Shown piece after piece: positions 39,360-48,426 of a DNA stretch of 48,437 nucleotides. The notes beneath the pieces are model-generated. The model saw only the letters and a program-made list of their open reading frames with translations. It was not told the origin of the DNA and searched no databases. Location of the stretch: the NCBI GenBank assembly GCA_015069185.1, contig SVJB01000015.1, positions 1 through 48,437 of the forward strand, given 5' to 3'. The position numbers and the translations under genes were made by a program. Source of the DNA: Oscillospiraceae bacterium. Its GTDB lineage: Bacteria > Bacillota > Clostridia > UBA1212 > UBA1255. Positions within the stretch are counted from its first letter, which is position 1; the number at the start of each line of letters is the position of its first letter.

Positions 39360-40991
39360 ATGCACTACATAAAACTTCTGTTGATTCCATTGGTCTGCAC
39401 CATTTGCCTGGGTAATATGCTATTTGGTACAGGCTGCTCTATAACCAAATCCAATATAAACGCTCCAGATACTCTTAGAATCTGTCTTGGCGGTGAACCT
39501 GATAAACTAAACCCTCAGGATGCAAATACGGCTTATTTGGCTTCTCTGGCGTTTATATCCCATTCCGGTCTGCTTATGTGTGCAGAAAATGGTAATCCTA
39601 CATATGCATGTGCTCAGCGATGTCAGATATCACAGGACGGTCTTATCTATAGGTTTACATTAAGAGACAATCTTAAATGGAGTGATGGGAGCTTACTCAA
39701 CAGCTATGATTTTTGCCGTAGCTGGCAACAGACGGGTGGCGCACAAAGCACAAGCGCCAATAAATATATGTTTAGCTGCATCGACGGATATGATACCGGA
39801 GTGCTTAACGTAACTGCATTGGATAATGGCAGAATTCTTCAGGTAGTGCTTAGCGAGCCTTGCCCATACTTTTTAGAACTATGTACACTTCCGGCTTTTT
39901 TCCCAATAAAAGAAACTGATGTAAACAAGTACAGCGAAGCCGGCTTTATATCAAACGGACCATTTGTACTTAAAGAATGGAATCATAGCCGCAGCATGAT
40001 TTTCACAAAGAATCCATACTGGTTTGACTGTGAAAATGTAAGCCTCAATAAATTAGAGCTAATGTTATCAGATTCAGGTGCCGCAATATATGCAGCGTAT
40101 AAATCAGGTAATATTGATTTTACAGATATTATTCCGGATGATGAGGTAGGGGGGCTTAAGAATGATATTACACTTAAACGTTGCGATATGCTGGGGACGT
40201 ACTTTATTTCGTTTAATGTAAATTCAAAAATTTTCAGTAAGTTCAATAAAGAAGATGCGGCCACTTTCAGGAAGGCTCTGGGACTACTTATTAACAGACA
40301 TAAAATCATAAATACAGTGTGCATGGGAGGACAGAAGGCAGCCGCACAATTTTTACCCACAGGCTTGATAACAGGAACAAGTCAATACGTAACAAGTGAT
40401 TCGCAATATATTACAGATAAGAATCAAGCAATACAAATGCTGGAATCAATTGGATATATTTTTGACAATAATTGTAAGTTATCCGCCCAAACCCCTATTA
40501 CCATAGATTACCTGACGAATGAAAGCGGCACACAGGCAGGAATCCCACAGTCCATACAGGCAGATTATGCCAATATTGGAATAACTCTTAATATAGTACA
40601 ACAAGATAGTGCAACATTTCTTGAGAGCAAGAGAAATGGCAATTTTGATATGGCAAAGAATGGCTGGCTTGCAGACTATAATGATGCAATTAATTTTCTT
40701 GAGATTCACGAATCTGGTTCGCCTAACAATAGAAGTGGCTTTGGTAAGGAAATAAATGGTTATGCGCCTGATTGGAGTGAATATGATGCGCTTATAGGCC
40801 TTATACGGGCAGATACAGACGCTAATGTAAGAAATGATCTTGCAACCAGGGCGCAGGCTATTTTGATGGATACAGGCGCTGTGTGTCCTGTATACTACTA
40901 TAGTGATTTGTATCTGATACGTGAAAATATATCAGGTGTCTATACATCTTGCTACGGACATAAATATTTTATGTATGCTTCGGTATCATAA
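39360..40991 (+). CDS. oppA: Oligopeptide ABC transporter substrate-binding lipoprotein
   Basis: A 543-residue extracellular binding protein of the OppA/DppA (SBP family 5) type. The signal peptide ends in a lipobox (FGTGC, Cys26). LRICLGGEPDKLNPQDANTA and the FTLRDNLKWSDGSLLNSYDF segment are diagnostic, with GPFVLKEWN in the middle. It runs towards the oppF-oppD-oppC-oppB genes, and its last 23 nt overlap the end of oppF on the other strand. No strong ribosome binding site or promoter is seen upstream, so the start is uncertain. Confidence 0.93.
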   Translation: MHYIKLLLIPLVCTICLGNMLFGTGCSITKSNINAPDTLRICLGGEPDKLNPQDANTAYLASLAFISHSGLLMCAENGNPTYACAQRCQISQDGLIYRFTLRDNLKWSDGSLLNSYDFCRSWQQTGGAQSTSANKYMFSCIDGYDTGVLNVTALDNGRILQVVLSEPCPYFLELCTLPAFFPIKETDVNKYSEAGFISNGPFVLKEWNHSRSMIFTKNPYWFDCENVSLNKLELMLSDSGAAIYAAYKSGNIDFTDIIPDDEVGGLKNDITLKRCDMLGTYFISFNVNSKIFSKFNKEDAATFRKALGLLINRHKIINTVCMGGQKAAAQFLPTGLITGTSQYVTSDSQYITDKNQAIQMLESIGYIFDNNCKLSAQTPITIDYLTNESGTQAGIPQSIQADYANIGITLNIVQQDSATFLESKRNGNFDMAKNGWLADYNDAINFLEIHESGSPNNRSGFGKEINGYAPDWSEYDALIGLIRADTDANVRNDLATRAQAILMDTGAVCPVYYYSDLYLIRENISGVYTSCYGHKYFMYASVS

Positions 40992-41715
40992 CGGAAGCAA
41001 TGAGCTTCTTAGTGTAATCATTTCTCGGCGAGAAACATATTTGAGAACATGTACCATATTCTGCAATTGTTCCCTTATATAATACTGCAATATCAGTACA
41101 TACATGTCTGACTACAGCCATATCATGTGATATAAATAAATATGTAAGACCAAGCTCTCTTTGTAATTCCATAATCAGATTTATTATCTGTGCTTTGACC
41201 GAAACATCCAAAGCAGATACGGCTTCATCCCATATGATAAAGTCAGGGGAGGTAGCCAGTGCTCTGGCTATAGCAATACGTTGTCTCTGTCCGCCACTAA
41301 AGTCGCTAATGTATCTGCTAGCATGACAAGTATCTAAACCTGTCAGATTAAGAAGCTTATGCACTTGATATGTACGATCACTTTTAGATTTACAGATTTT
41401 GTTTATTATAAGTGGTTCCGCAATTACATTTTCAATCTTCATTTTTGGATCAATGGAAGAGTAGGGATCTTGAAAAACCATCTGCATATGTGGTCTGAAT
41501 CGATGAATATTTTTAGTAGTAATTTCTGTTCCCTTATAAAAAATCTGTCCGCTTGTTATATTATTGAGAAGCAGTATACTTCTACCAAGAGTTGTCTTGC
41601 CACTGCCTGATTCACCAACAAGACCTAATGTTGTTCCTTTAGGTATTTCCAGGGAAATATCATTGATAACAGTAAAGTTTTTAAACTTAACAATTAGATT
41701 TTTTACTTTAATCAT
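40969..41715 (-). CDS. oppF: Oligopeptide ABC transporter ATPase OppF
   Basis: ATP-binding subunit with Walker A GLVGESGSGKTTLGRS, the Q-loop MVFQDPYSSIDPKM, the ABC signature FSGGQRQRIAIARAL and Walker B FIIWDEAVSALD, all typical of OppF/DppF. ATG 41715 with AAGGAA upstream gives 248 residues; the in-frame start at 41781 lies inside oppD and is rejected. The C-terminus is shorter than usual (about 320), lacking most of the oligopeptide-specific tail with its Cys-rich motif. It is the last gene of the minus-strand operon. Confidence 0.93.
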   Translation of the reverse strand: MIKVKNLIVKFKNFTVINDISLEIPKGTTLGLVGESGSGKTTLGRSILLLNNITSGQIFYKGTEITTKNIHRFRPHMQMVFQDPYSSIDPKMKIENVIAEPLIINKICKSKSDRTYQVHKLLNLTGLDTCHASRYISDFSGGQRQRIAIARALATSPDFIIWDEAVSALDVSVKAQIINLIMELQRELGLTYLFISHDMAVVRHVCTDIAVLYKGTIAEYGTCSQICFSPRNDYTKKLIASVMIPKHT

Positions 41716-41731
41716 TTTGATACATTCCTTA

Positions 41732-42736
41732 TTAAATTTTCTGATTAAACCTGTGACATGCGACTGTATGGTCAAATGCATTTACAGAAGAATTACTTAT
41801 TTTTATGTAATGTGGAAAAACTTTACAGCATAAGTCAGTACGTTCCTCGCATCTTGGCGCATACGGACAGCCGTCTGTAATGCTACCCGGCATCGGAACA
41901 CTTCCCGGAATTGCCAATAAAGGTTTTCTTTTTCCTGGAATAAAAGAGGGGATTGTTCGTAAAAATGCTTTTGTGTAACAATGGCAGGGATTGGCAAAGA
42001 TATCATGTGTTGCACCTGACTCGCAAATACGCCCTGCGTACATCACACATATCTCGTCGCATATATGTGACAATACACCCAAATCATGGGAAATAAATAA
42101 AACAGACATACCGTATTGTTTACGAAATTGTTTTATTATGTCAAGTATTTGAACTTGAATTGTTGCGTCGAGAGCAGTTGTGGGTTCATCTGCTATCAAC
42201 AGATCAGGATTGGTCATTAATGCCATGGCGATCATTACACGCTGTCTCATTCCGCCTGATAATTCATGTGGATATTGTTTCATTCTTCTTCCCGGATCAC
42301 TTATACCGCAAAGCTCAAGCATCTGTATTGCATGAGTTTTTGAATTTTCACGGGAAAAATTCAAAAACTTACCCGGATGAAGTCGGATAACTTCAAGTAG
42401 TTGATAGCCAATAGTCAATAATGGATTTAAAGAAGTCATTGGATCCTGAAAAACCATACTTATTTTATTGCCCCGGAAATATTGCATCTTTGTTTCACTA
42501 ATATTTTGTAAATCAAAACCTCCGTATAATATGCTTCCTGATGTGGCTTTTATTTTATGAGGTAACAACCTCATAATTGAATAGGCACACATACTCTTAC
42601 CTGAGCCTGATTCTCCGCATAGGCCAAGAATAGAACCTTTTTTTATGGAAAAGGATATATCGCGAAGAATGGGAATATTTTCTACTTTTGATAAACGTGA
42701 TACACACAGATTTTTTACATCAAGCACTGTTTCCAT
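41732..42736 (-). CDS. oppD: Oligopeptide ABC transporter ATPase OppD
   Basis: A full-length 334-residue ATPase. Walker A is [16 protein letters not shown], the Q-loop is [14 protein letters not shown], the ABC signature [15 protein letters not shown] and Walker [13 protein letters not shown]. The C-terminal [14 protein letters not shown] motif is the oligopeptide/dipeptide transporter tail that can carry an Fe-S cluster in some relatives. Its ATG shares one base with the oppC stop (TAATG), so translation is coupled. Confidence 0.96.
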   Translation of the reverse strand: METVLDVKNLCVSRLSKVENIPILRDISFSIKKGSILGLCGESGSGKSMCAYSIMRLLPHKIKATSGSILYGGFDLQNISETKMQYFRGNKISMVFQDPMTSLNPLLTIGYQLLEVIRLHPGKFLNFSRENSKTHAIQMLELCGISDPGRRMKQYPHELSGGMRQRVMIAMALMTNPDLLIADEPTTALDATIQVQILDIIKQFRKQYGMSVLFISHDLGVLSHICDEICVMYAGRICESGATHDIFANPCHCYTKAFLRTIPSFIPGKRKPLLAIPGSVPMPGSITDGCPYAPRCEERTDLCCKVFPHYIKISNSSVNAFDHTVACHRFNQKI

Positions 42737-43962
42737 TATTTTATCCTCTTAAGTCCGTCTCCCAATAAATTAAACGCAGCAACTATCAAAGCAATAAAGA
42801 TTGCAGGTATAAAAAGCTTGTATGGATATGAATAAATACTATTTTGCGCCATAGAGGCAAGCGCGCCAAGGCTGGGCAGGGGAGCCTGCACACCCATTCC
42901 GATAAAACTTAGAAAACTCTCTGTGAAAATGGCAGAGGGCACTAAAAAAGCAGCAGATACTAATATTACGTTCATACTGTTTGGAATTATATGGCAGAAT
43001 ATAATGCGAAAATTTGAAGCATTCATACTCTTTAGGGCAATAACATATTCTTCGTATCGCAGAGACATGACACGACTACGTACTAATCTTGCAGTACCGC
43101 ACCAGTAGAGTAGTGCAAATATAAGAAACATACTTTTGAGGCCTCGGGCGTCAAAAATAACAGAGAGTAAGATTATTACAAGCATGTCAGGCAGGGCATA
43201 AATGATATCTATTACCCGGGTAATAACAAGATCAATTGTACCCCCGTAGTATCCGGAAACAGAACCAATAGTTGTACCGATTACCAGTACGATCAGGCTG
43301 GAAAATATACCTACCATAAGAGAAATGGCACATCCGGTCATAACTCTGACAAAGTAATCTCTGCAAAGCTCATCAGTGCCAAATACATGTATAAAAAGTC
43401 GTTTGCCTGCAGGGTGAGATGCATTTTCAAGTGTCAAGGTTCTAACCCAGTCACCATTCGATATTTCAAAGTCATAAAATGGTATGAATCCGCTTCCGCC
43501 ATTAAGGTCATATCGAACTGTTACAAGATCTGTTATATTTTTATACTTGTCTGGTTTAGCTATGACATCAATACTATTTCCTTGGTTATTAGCTGAAAAA
43601 ACTTTACTCTCATAATCAGGTATACCATTATTATCCTTGTCAGATGCCCACACAGCATAGAAGGTACATGACTCTTCGATACAAACATAGTCAGATACAA
43701 AATTTACCATTTCTTCATCTGAAATACTGTCAATTAAATAAACTTGACAATGTGACCATCCGAGAAAAACACAGTTTGTCATATAAAGTTCTTCTTGTGG
43801 TGAGTACGAAAAAGGCTTTAAGTTCTTTGCGGTAATGTCAACGTTTCCATCTAAACTGATTTGCTCATCATATTTATATGGACAGACAATATATGCCAAT
43901 GCAAATAATGTTAAAATAAAACACAATATGGAAATACTAATAACAATAAATGGATTCTTCAT
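42736..43962 (-). CDS. oppC: Oligopeptide ABC transporter permease OppC with large extracytoplasmic insert
   Basis: The C-terminal two thirds (from about residue 195) is a standard OppC permease: FGTDELCRDYFVRV, five hydrophobic helices and the coupling-loop EAA motif near EYVIALKSMNASNFRIIFCHIIPN. Between the first helix (about 8-27) and this core lie about 165 residues, far more than the usual about 60. The insert contains CVFLGWS (64-70), FYAVW (101-105), a calcium-site-like DKDNNGIPDYE (108-118) and VTVRYDLNGGSGFIP. These match pieces of InlB B-repeat/Listeria-Bacteroides repeats and of thrombospondin type 3 or dockerin-like loops, which are extracellular modules. It overlaps oppB by 4 nt. 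Confidence 0.92.
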   Translation of the reverse strand: MKNPFIVISISILCFILTLFALAYIVCPYKYDEQISLDGNVDITAKNLKPFSYSPQEELYMTNCVFLGWSHCQVYLIDSISDEEMVNFVSDYVCIEESCTFYAVWASDKDNNGIPDYESKVFSANNQGNSIDVIAKPDKYKNITDLVTVRYDLNGGSGFIPFYDFEISNGDWVRTLTLENASHPAGKRLFIHVFGTDELCRDYFVRVMTGCAISLMVGIFSSLIVLVIGTTIGSVSGYYGGTIDLVITRVIDIIYALPDMLVIILLSVIFDARGLKSMFLIFALLYWCGTARLVRSRVMSLRYEEYVIALKSMNASNFRIIFCHIIPNSMNVILVSAAFLVPSAIFTESFLSFIGMGVQAPLPSLGALASMAQNSIYSYPYKLFIPAIFIALIVAAFNLLGDGLKRIK

Positions 43963-44870
43963 GTAAGCTTTATCCTCGGATCTATAAATTTGCAGATAAT
44001 GTCACATATAAAATTCATCATAATAATTAAGAACGCAAAGAACAAAGTAGTGCCCATAATGAGGGGATAGTCTCGTGTGTTAATTGATGATACAAACAAT
44101 GTTCCCATACCACCTGTTGAGAAAATACTCTCAACAACAATACTGCCTGTAAGCACATTGGCACTTAAAGGACCGAGATAAGAAATAACGGGAATAATAG
44201 CATTTTTTAATCCGTGGACCATAACTGCATATAATTTACCGGCACCTTTTGCTTTGATTGTTCGCATATAATCCTTATTTAGTACATCAATCAAACCGCT
44301 CCTTGTGAGTTTTGTTATGTATGCACTTGGATATATACTAAGGCAAAGAGCAGGTAAGAAATAGTTAATTGTGTTTGCCTGCCATACGTTTAATATTTCT
44401 AGTTTTATACAGAAAACATATAGAATAAGCATACCTGTAAGGAAGTTGGGAAGTGATACAACAATTGATATAAAAAACACAATAATCTTGTCCGCCGGCT
44501 TATCTTTGTTAATTGCTGATATGCATCCCCAAAATAGCCCACTGGCCAAAGCAATTAATATTGCAATAGCGCCTATAATACAGGATGTTTTAAATCCGTT
44601 CCATAAAATGTCAGATATGTTACGACCATTTCTTACAGAAACTCCCATATCCCCCTTAAGTAAATTTGCTATGTATTTAATAAAGCGAATATGTACAGGT
44701 TTATCTAATCCGTATTTTTCATTCAGACTGTCTTGTATTTGGTCAGGTAGTTCTTTTTCATCTGTGAAAGGCCCTCCGGGCACCAGATTCATCAGAAAAA
44801 ATGTGGCAGTGGCGATAAAAAATAATGTCAGAAGGGAAATAAACAATCTTTTCATCGTGTACTGTAACAT
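43959..44870 (-). CDS. oppB: Oligopeptide ABC transporter permease OppB
   Basis: A 303-residue permease with MLQYTMKRLFISLLTL at the N-terminus, the LNEKYGLDKPVHIRFIKY segment, GDMGVSVRNG, the coupling motif YMRTIKAKGAGKLYAVMVHGLKN and five further helices. It forms the channel with OppC. TTAGG upstream is better spaced for the ATG at 44870 than for the one at 44876, so the later start is used. It is the first gene of the minus-strand operon. Confidence 0.94.
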   Translation of the reverse strand: MLQYTMKRLFISLLTLFFIATATFFLMNLVPGGPFTDEKELPDQIQDSLNEKYGLDKPVHIRFIKYIANLLKGDMGVSVRNGRNISDILWNGFKTSCIIGAIAILIALASGLFWGCISAINKDKPADKIIVFFISIVVSLPNFLTGMLILYVFCIKLEILNVWQANTINYFLPALCLSIYPSAYITKLTRSGLIDVLNKDYMRTIKAKGAGKLYAVMVHGLKNAIIPVISYLGPLSANVLTGSIVVESIFSTGGMGTLFVSSINTRDYPLIMGTTLFFAFLIIMMNFICDIICKFIDPRIKLT

Positions 44871-44896
44871 AGACATACCTAACCAAAAAACAAAAC

Positions 44897-44925
44897 AGTA
44901 TGTAATAATATATTTTGATTTTCAA
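44897..44925 (-). promoter_or_regulatory. candidate promoter of the opp operon
   Basis: On the minus strand TTGAAA (44925-44920) and CATACT (44902-44897) are 17 bp apart. The -35 hexamer overlaps the -35 region of the divergent promoter of the rRNA methyltransferase gene. Confidence 0.35.
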
Positions 44926-44947
44926 TTATTTATGATTGTGATATACT
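44919..44947 (+). promoter_or_regulatory. candidate promoter of the methyltransferase pair
   Basis: An extended -10, TGATATACT (hexamer TATACT at 44942-44947), lies 17 bp after a weak -35, TTTTCA at 44919-44924. The leader to the ATG at 44977 would be about 23 nt and includes AGGAGGGA at 44960-44967 as ribosome binding site. Confidence 0.45.
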
Positions 44948-44976
44948 AAGAAAATCTCAAGGAGGGACTTATTTTT

Positions 44977-46353
44977 ATGCAGCTTCCGGCTAAGTTTACT
45001 GAAAAGATAATTGAATTAATTGGTATAGATGAATATAAAAAATATGAAGCATCACTTGAACAAAATAAGTCATGCGGTCTTCGTGTAAATACACTTAAAA
45101 TAGCCCCGGCACAGTTCAAAGAAAGATTTGCGGATATTCTTCCTATGCAGGAGAATATTCCGTGGACGTCAGATGGATTTTATTATGAAAATTCACTTTT
45201 TCCGGCAAAATGTGCCTTATATCATGCAGGACTTTTCTATCTCCAGGACCCCAGCGCCATGTATCCTGCAGAAAATCTTGGAGTAGAGCCCGGTGACCGT
45301 GTGCTTGATATGTGTGCGGCTCCCGGTGGCAAATCAACAAAGATAGCATCCATGCTTAAAGGCGAGGGTATACTTGTGGCAAATGATATAAGTGAGACAC
45401 GTGTTAAGGCACTTGTATATAATTTAGAACGATGGGGCTGTAAGAATGCAATTATAACAAACGAAAGTCCTGAAAATTTATGTAAACATTTTACAGGGTA
45501 TTTCACAAAAATTCTTATAGACGCTCCTTGCTCAGGTGAAGGAATGTTCCGCAAGGACGATGAGGCATTGGAGGCATGGGGGAAATATGACAAGAGCAAG
45601 TTTACACAAATACAGTCAGAACTTTTAGGCTATGCCTCACAGCTTTTAGCTCCCGGCGGTCAGATTATTTATTCGACATGCACTTTTGATGATGCCGAAG
45701 ATGAGAAAATTATACAAGGTTTTCTAAATGAACATGCTGAATTTGAAGTAGCAGAACTTGATAAAGTTGGTGGTATTACAGACGGCATAGGTATCAAGGC
45801 GGCTGCAAGACTATGGCCACATAGATTAAAAGGCGAAGGCCATTTCACATGTAAGCTTGTATCCAAAGAGAACGCCGACGCATATTTCCCGGAAAATGTA
45901 GATTATAAAAGACAGCGAAGCTACAAGCTGCTTGACGGCCCACAGCCTGAGGTAAGAGAATTCTGGCAGAAGAATATGGCAAGTCCAATATGGAAGGGTT
46001 ACTATTTGAAAATTAATACAAATCTTTACTATTTACCTATCAAGCCACCCAACCTTGATTCCCTTACAGTTGCGCGTTTTGGCCTTTACATGGGCGATGT
46101 AGAACATTATAAATTTAAGCCATCACATCAATTTTCATTGGCTTGTAGTAGTGATGAATTTAAGAATAATATTGATTTTGATTGTACAGACGATGCAATA
46201 AGACGTTATTTATTGGGCGAGACGCTCACCGGTGTTGAGTGCAGTGACGGCTATGCTGCGGTCCGCGCCAGTGGTCAGATTATAGGTCTGGCGAATGTTA
46301 ATAGCGGCGTTGCCAAGAATATGTACCCAAAGGGATGGAGACGAGTAATATGA
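44977..46353 (+). CDS. RsmF-like 16S rRNA m5C methyltransferase (NOL1/NOP2/Sun family)
   Basis: A SAM-dependent RNA m5C methyltransferase. SAM motif I is DMCAAPGGKST (111-121); the two catalytic cysteines are Cys185 in DAPCSGEGMF and Cys235 in STCTF. The N-terminal CGLRVNTLK segment and a C-terminal PUA-like region (about 385-458, ending GVAKNMYPKGWRR) match the RsmF/YebU group that modifies 16S rRNA. At 458 residues it is of normal length. Its stop overlaps the start of the next methyltransferase by 4 nt (ATGA). Confidence 0.95.
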   Translation: MQLPAKFTEKIIELIGIDEYKKYEASLEQNKSCGLRVNTLKIAPAQFKERFADILPMQENIPWTSDGFYYENSLFPAKCALYHAGLFYLQDPSAMYPAENLGVEPGDRVLDMCAAPGGKSTKIASMLKGEGILVANDISETRVKALVYNLERWGCKNAIITNESPENLCKHFTGYFTKILIDAPCSGEGMFRKDDEALEAWGKYDKSKFTQIQSELLGYASQLLAPGGQIIYSTCTFDDAEDEKIIQGFLNEHAEFEVAELDKVGGITDGIGIKAAARLWPHRLKGEGHFTCKLVSKENADAYFPENVDYKRQRSYKLLDGPQPEVREFWQKNMASPIWKGYYLKINTNLYYLPIKPPNLDSLTVARFGLYMGDVEHYKFKPSHQFSLACSSDEFKNNIDFDCTDDAIRRYLLGETLTGVECSDGYAAVRASGQIIGLANVNSGVAKNMYPKGWRRVI

Positions 46354-47507
46354 ACAAAAAATCAGCAGATAAAATTGAATTTTTTATGATAGGGCTTAAA
46401 GGTCGTTTTGATGAAAATCGTGACTTCTTTGATAAAATAACAGTGAGCCTCAAGTCGGGGGTGAAGACTTTTGGGATTGAGGCTGTCGACAACGATGGCA
46501 TGCTTTCATTTACATATATTGGTAATAAATATAATCTGGATTTTAATGGTTTCACAGCCTTTATCAAGGAAATCGTATTGAATTATGATGAAATGGTACT
46601 GGCGTATTTTGAACGTGGTAAGACAGTATATATAAATGCTGACAACAAGAATGTATCCACATCAATGCAGCAAACCACATATGTGGCTCCGCAGGAGGCT
46701 CATGCTGCAATGGAGGTAATGAGCAAACGTGAATACTATGTAAAGCCGGAGCGTGCGCCTAAGTTATTGAAGACAATAGGAATCCTTGGTGGCAATGGTA
46801 AGGTTAAGAACGATAAGATTCGTAAATATAATCAGATTGATCATTTTGTGGAGATTATTCACCCTCTTTTAGAAGAACTTGCCTCGAAGAATGACGAAAT
46901 ACGTATAATAGACTGCGCATGTGGTAAATCGTATCTTTCTTTTGTTTTAAATTACTACATACGCGAAGTGCTTCAGAAAAAGTGTTATATACTAGGTCTT
47001 GATTATAATGAAAACGTTATTGAAGAGTCCCGGCGTATGGCAAACGAATTAGGGTATAAAAACATGCAGTTTGTATGTACTGATATACGGGCATATACAC
47101 CTGACAATAGCTATCAATTGCTTTTATCGTTGCATGCTTGTGATACTGCTACTGATAAGGCTTTGAGATTTGCGCTTAAACACAACATACAATCAATTGT
47201 TTGTGTTCCGTGTTGTCACAAGGAAATGAATCGCGCTCAATATAATTTACCTGGATTTGAGAATATAACAAAACATGGAATTCTCCGCGCCCGTATCGCA
47301 GACAGTCTTACAGATGGTATGAGACTTATGTACCTAGAAGCCATGGGTTACGATGCATCCATTGTAGAATATATATCTCCGTTGGATACGCCCAAGAATC
47401 TTATGATTCGCGCTATAAAAAAAGGTGGTATCAATCAGGATAAAATGAAGGAATTTGAGTCCACATGCCGTGTGCTTGGCTGTGAGTTATCTATCTCACA
47501 TGATTGA
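46350..47507 (+). CDS. SAM-dependent methyltransferase of the Methyltransf_32 (METTL25/RRNAD1-like) group
   Basis: A 385-residue protein with an uncharacterised N-terminal domain of about 130 residues and a C-terminal Rossmann methyltransferase domain: DCACGKSY (188-195), GLDYN (about 216-220), LHACD (261-265) and VPCCHKE (286-292). HACD followed by PCCHKE is the signature of the group. The substrate is unknown; the fusion-like coupling to an rRNA methyltransferase suggests RNA. GGAG at 46337-46340 lies 9 nt before the ATG at 46350. The in-frame ATG at 46335 would overlap that site. Confidence 0.88.
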   Translation: MNKKSADKIEFFMIGLKGRFDENRDFFDKITVSLKSGVKTFGIEAVDNDGMLSFTYIGNKYNLDFNGFTAFIKEIVLNYDEMVLAYFERGKTVYINADNKNVSTSMQQTTYVAPQEAHAAMEVMSKREYYVKPERAPKLLKTIGILGGNGKVKNDKIRKYNQIDHFVEIIHPLLEELASKNDEIRIIDCACGKSYLSFVLNYYIREVLQKKCYILGLDYNENVIEESRRMANELGYKNMQFVCTDIRAYTPDNSYQLLLSLHACDTATDKALRFALKHNIQSIVCVPCCHKEMNRAQYNLPGFENITKHGILRARIADSLTDGMRLMYLEAMGYDASIVEYISPLDTPKNLMIRAIKKGGINQDKMKEFESTCRVLGCELSISHD

Positions 47508-47541
47508 ATCATTAGTCATATTGATAAGAATAAAAATTCTC

Positions 47542-47572
47542 ACTGCAGACAATAATATGTCTGCAGTTTTTT
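47542..47572 (+). terminator. terminator after the methyltransferase pair
   Basis: ACTGCAGACA at 47542-47551 pairs perfectly with TGTCTGCAGT at 47558-47567 around a 6-nt loop, followed by a T run to 47572. Confidence 0.88.
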
Positions 47573-47596
47573 CTTGCAAATGCTCAATAACGGCAG

Positions 47597-48265
47597 GTGA
47601 AAATTATATTACATGTTATCAGAACAATGATAATGTTTTTATTTATTATAGTTATTATGAGACTTATGGGAAAACGCCAGATAGGGCAGTTGCAACCTTA
47701 CGAGCTTGTAATAGCTATGATGATTTCAGACCTGGCTTCGATTCCTTTGCAAGATGTATCTATTCCCATAATGAACGGTTTACTACCGATTCTGACATTA
47801 ACAGTTCTTCAGATTTTAATATCCTTTTTAATACTGAAATTTAAAACACTTCGTAATATAATCTGTGGTAAACCATGTGTATTAGTAAAACATGGTAAAA
47901 TTATAAAAGAAAATCTAAAAAAACAAATGTATAATCTTGATGATTTACTAGAAGCGTTAAGACTTCAGGGTTCTCCTGATGTGAGTGAGATAATGTTGGC
48001 TGTGTTGGAAAATAATGGAAATGTAAGTATTGTTTTATATCCGGGAAAAAGTCCTGCGATAAGAGAGGATGTAACACAAAAGACAATGCCTAAAGGTGTT
48101 CTCACAGATATAATCATAGGTGGGTATGTTATGAAAGATAATATGAAGATACTTAATATTTCAAAACGAATGCTTCTGGAGGAAATAGGCAAGAAAGGAT
48201 ATAAAAGTCCTCGAAATGTTTTTTACTGTTATATAGACGATGAAGGGACATGGAATATTCAATAA
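47597..48265 (+). CDS. DUF421/YetF family membrane protein
   Basis: A 222-residue protein with about three hydrophobic helices at the N-terminus and a soluble C-terminal domain. Diagnostic stretches are RLMGKRQIGQLQPYELVIAM, which follows the first helix, and GKPCVLVKHGKIIKENLKK with LDDLLEALRLQG. YetF-like proteins occur in spore-forming Firmicutes, where several affect spore membranes or germination; the biochemical role is unknown. A GTG at 47597 is the likely start, as the family begins a few residues before the first helix, but its ribosome binding site is poor and a later ATG at 47627 cannot be excluded. Confidence 0.88.
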   Translation: MKIILHVIRTMIMFLFIIVIMRLMGKRQIGQLQPYELVIAMMISDLASIPLQDVSIPIMNGLLPILTLTVLQILISFLILKFKTLRNIICGKPCVLVKHGKIIKENLKKQMYNLDDLLEALRLQGSPDVSEIMLAVLENNGNVSIVLYPGKSPAIREDVTQKTMPKGVLTDIIIGGYVMKDNMKILNISKRMLLEEIGKKGYKSPRNVFYCYIDDEGTWNIQ

Positions 48266-48324
48266 TGTTTTGTAAAAGAATCCGGGTGAAAACAGAGTTT
48301 TTTCTTAGTGTGTTAGTTGAAAAA

Positions 48325-48394
48325 TTAAACGCAACAACGAAGAACTAAATGCAACGTGAAAAGTTAAATGCAACATGGAAAAACTGAATGTACA
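48325..48394 (+). repeat. Four spaced 11-bp repeats resembling an IS21-type transposon end
   Basis: TTAAACGCAAC (48325), CTAAATGCAAC (48345), TTAAATGCAAC (48364) and a diverged CTGAATGTACA (48384) recur every 19-20 bp. The reverse strand reads GTTGCATTTAACTTTTCACG and similar, the multiple-repeat layout I know from the ends of IS21-family elements, where the transposase binds such repeats. No transposase gene lies inside the window, so the element would continue past the right edge. Confidence 0.5.
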
Positions 48395-48426
48395 GCGCTT
48401 TTCAAAAAAAAAGCACTGTACATTCA
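48385..48426. repeat. 18-bp inverted repeat at the right edge
   Basis: TGAATGTACAGCGCTTTT at 48385-48402 and AAAAGCACTGTACATTCA at 48409-48426 pair with a single mismatch across a 6-nt loop. The left arm begins within the fourth spaced repeat. It may be part of the transposon end, a terminator-like hairpin protecting it, or a junction of two inverted ends. Confidence 0.6.

Noticed and set aside
45237-45599. 120-codon minus-strand frame inside the RsmF-like gene
   Set aside because: It is antisense to the catalytic domain and lacks a ribosome binding site.
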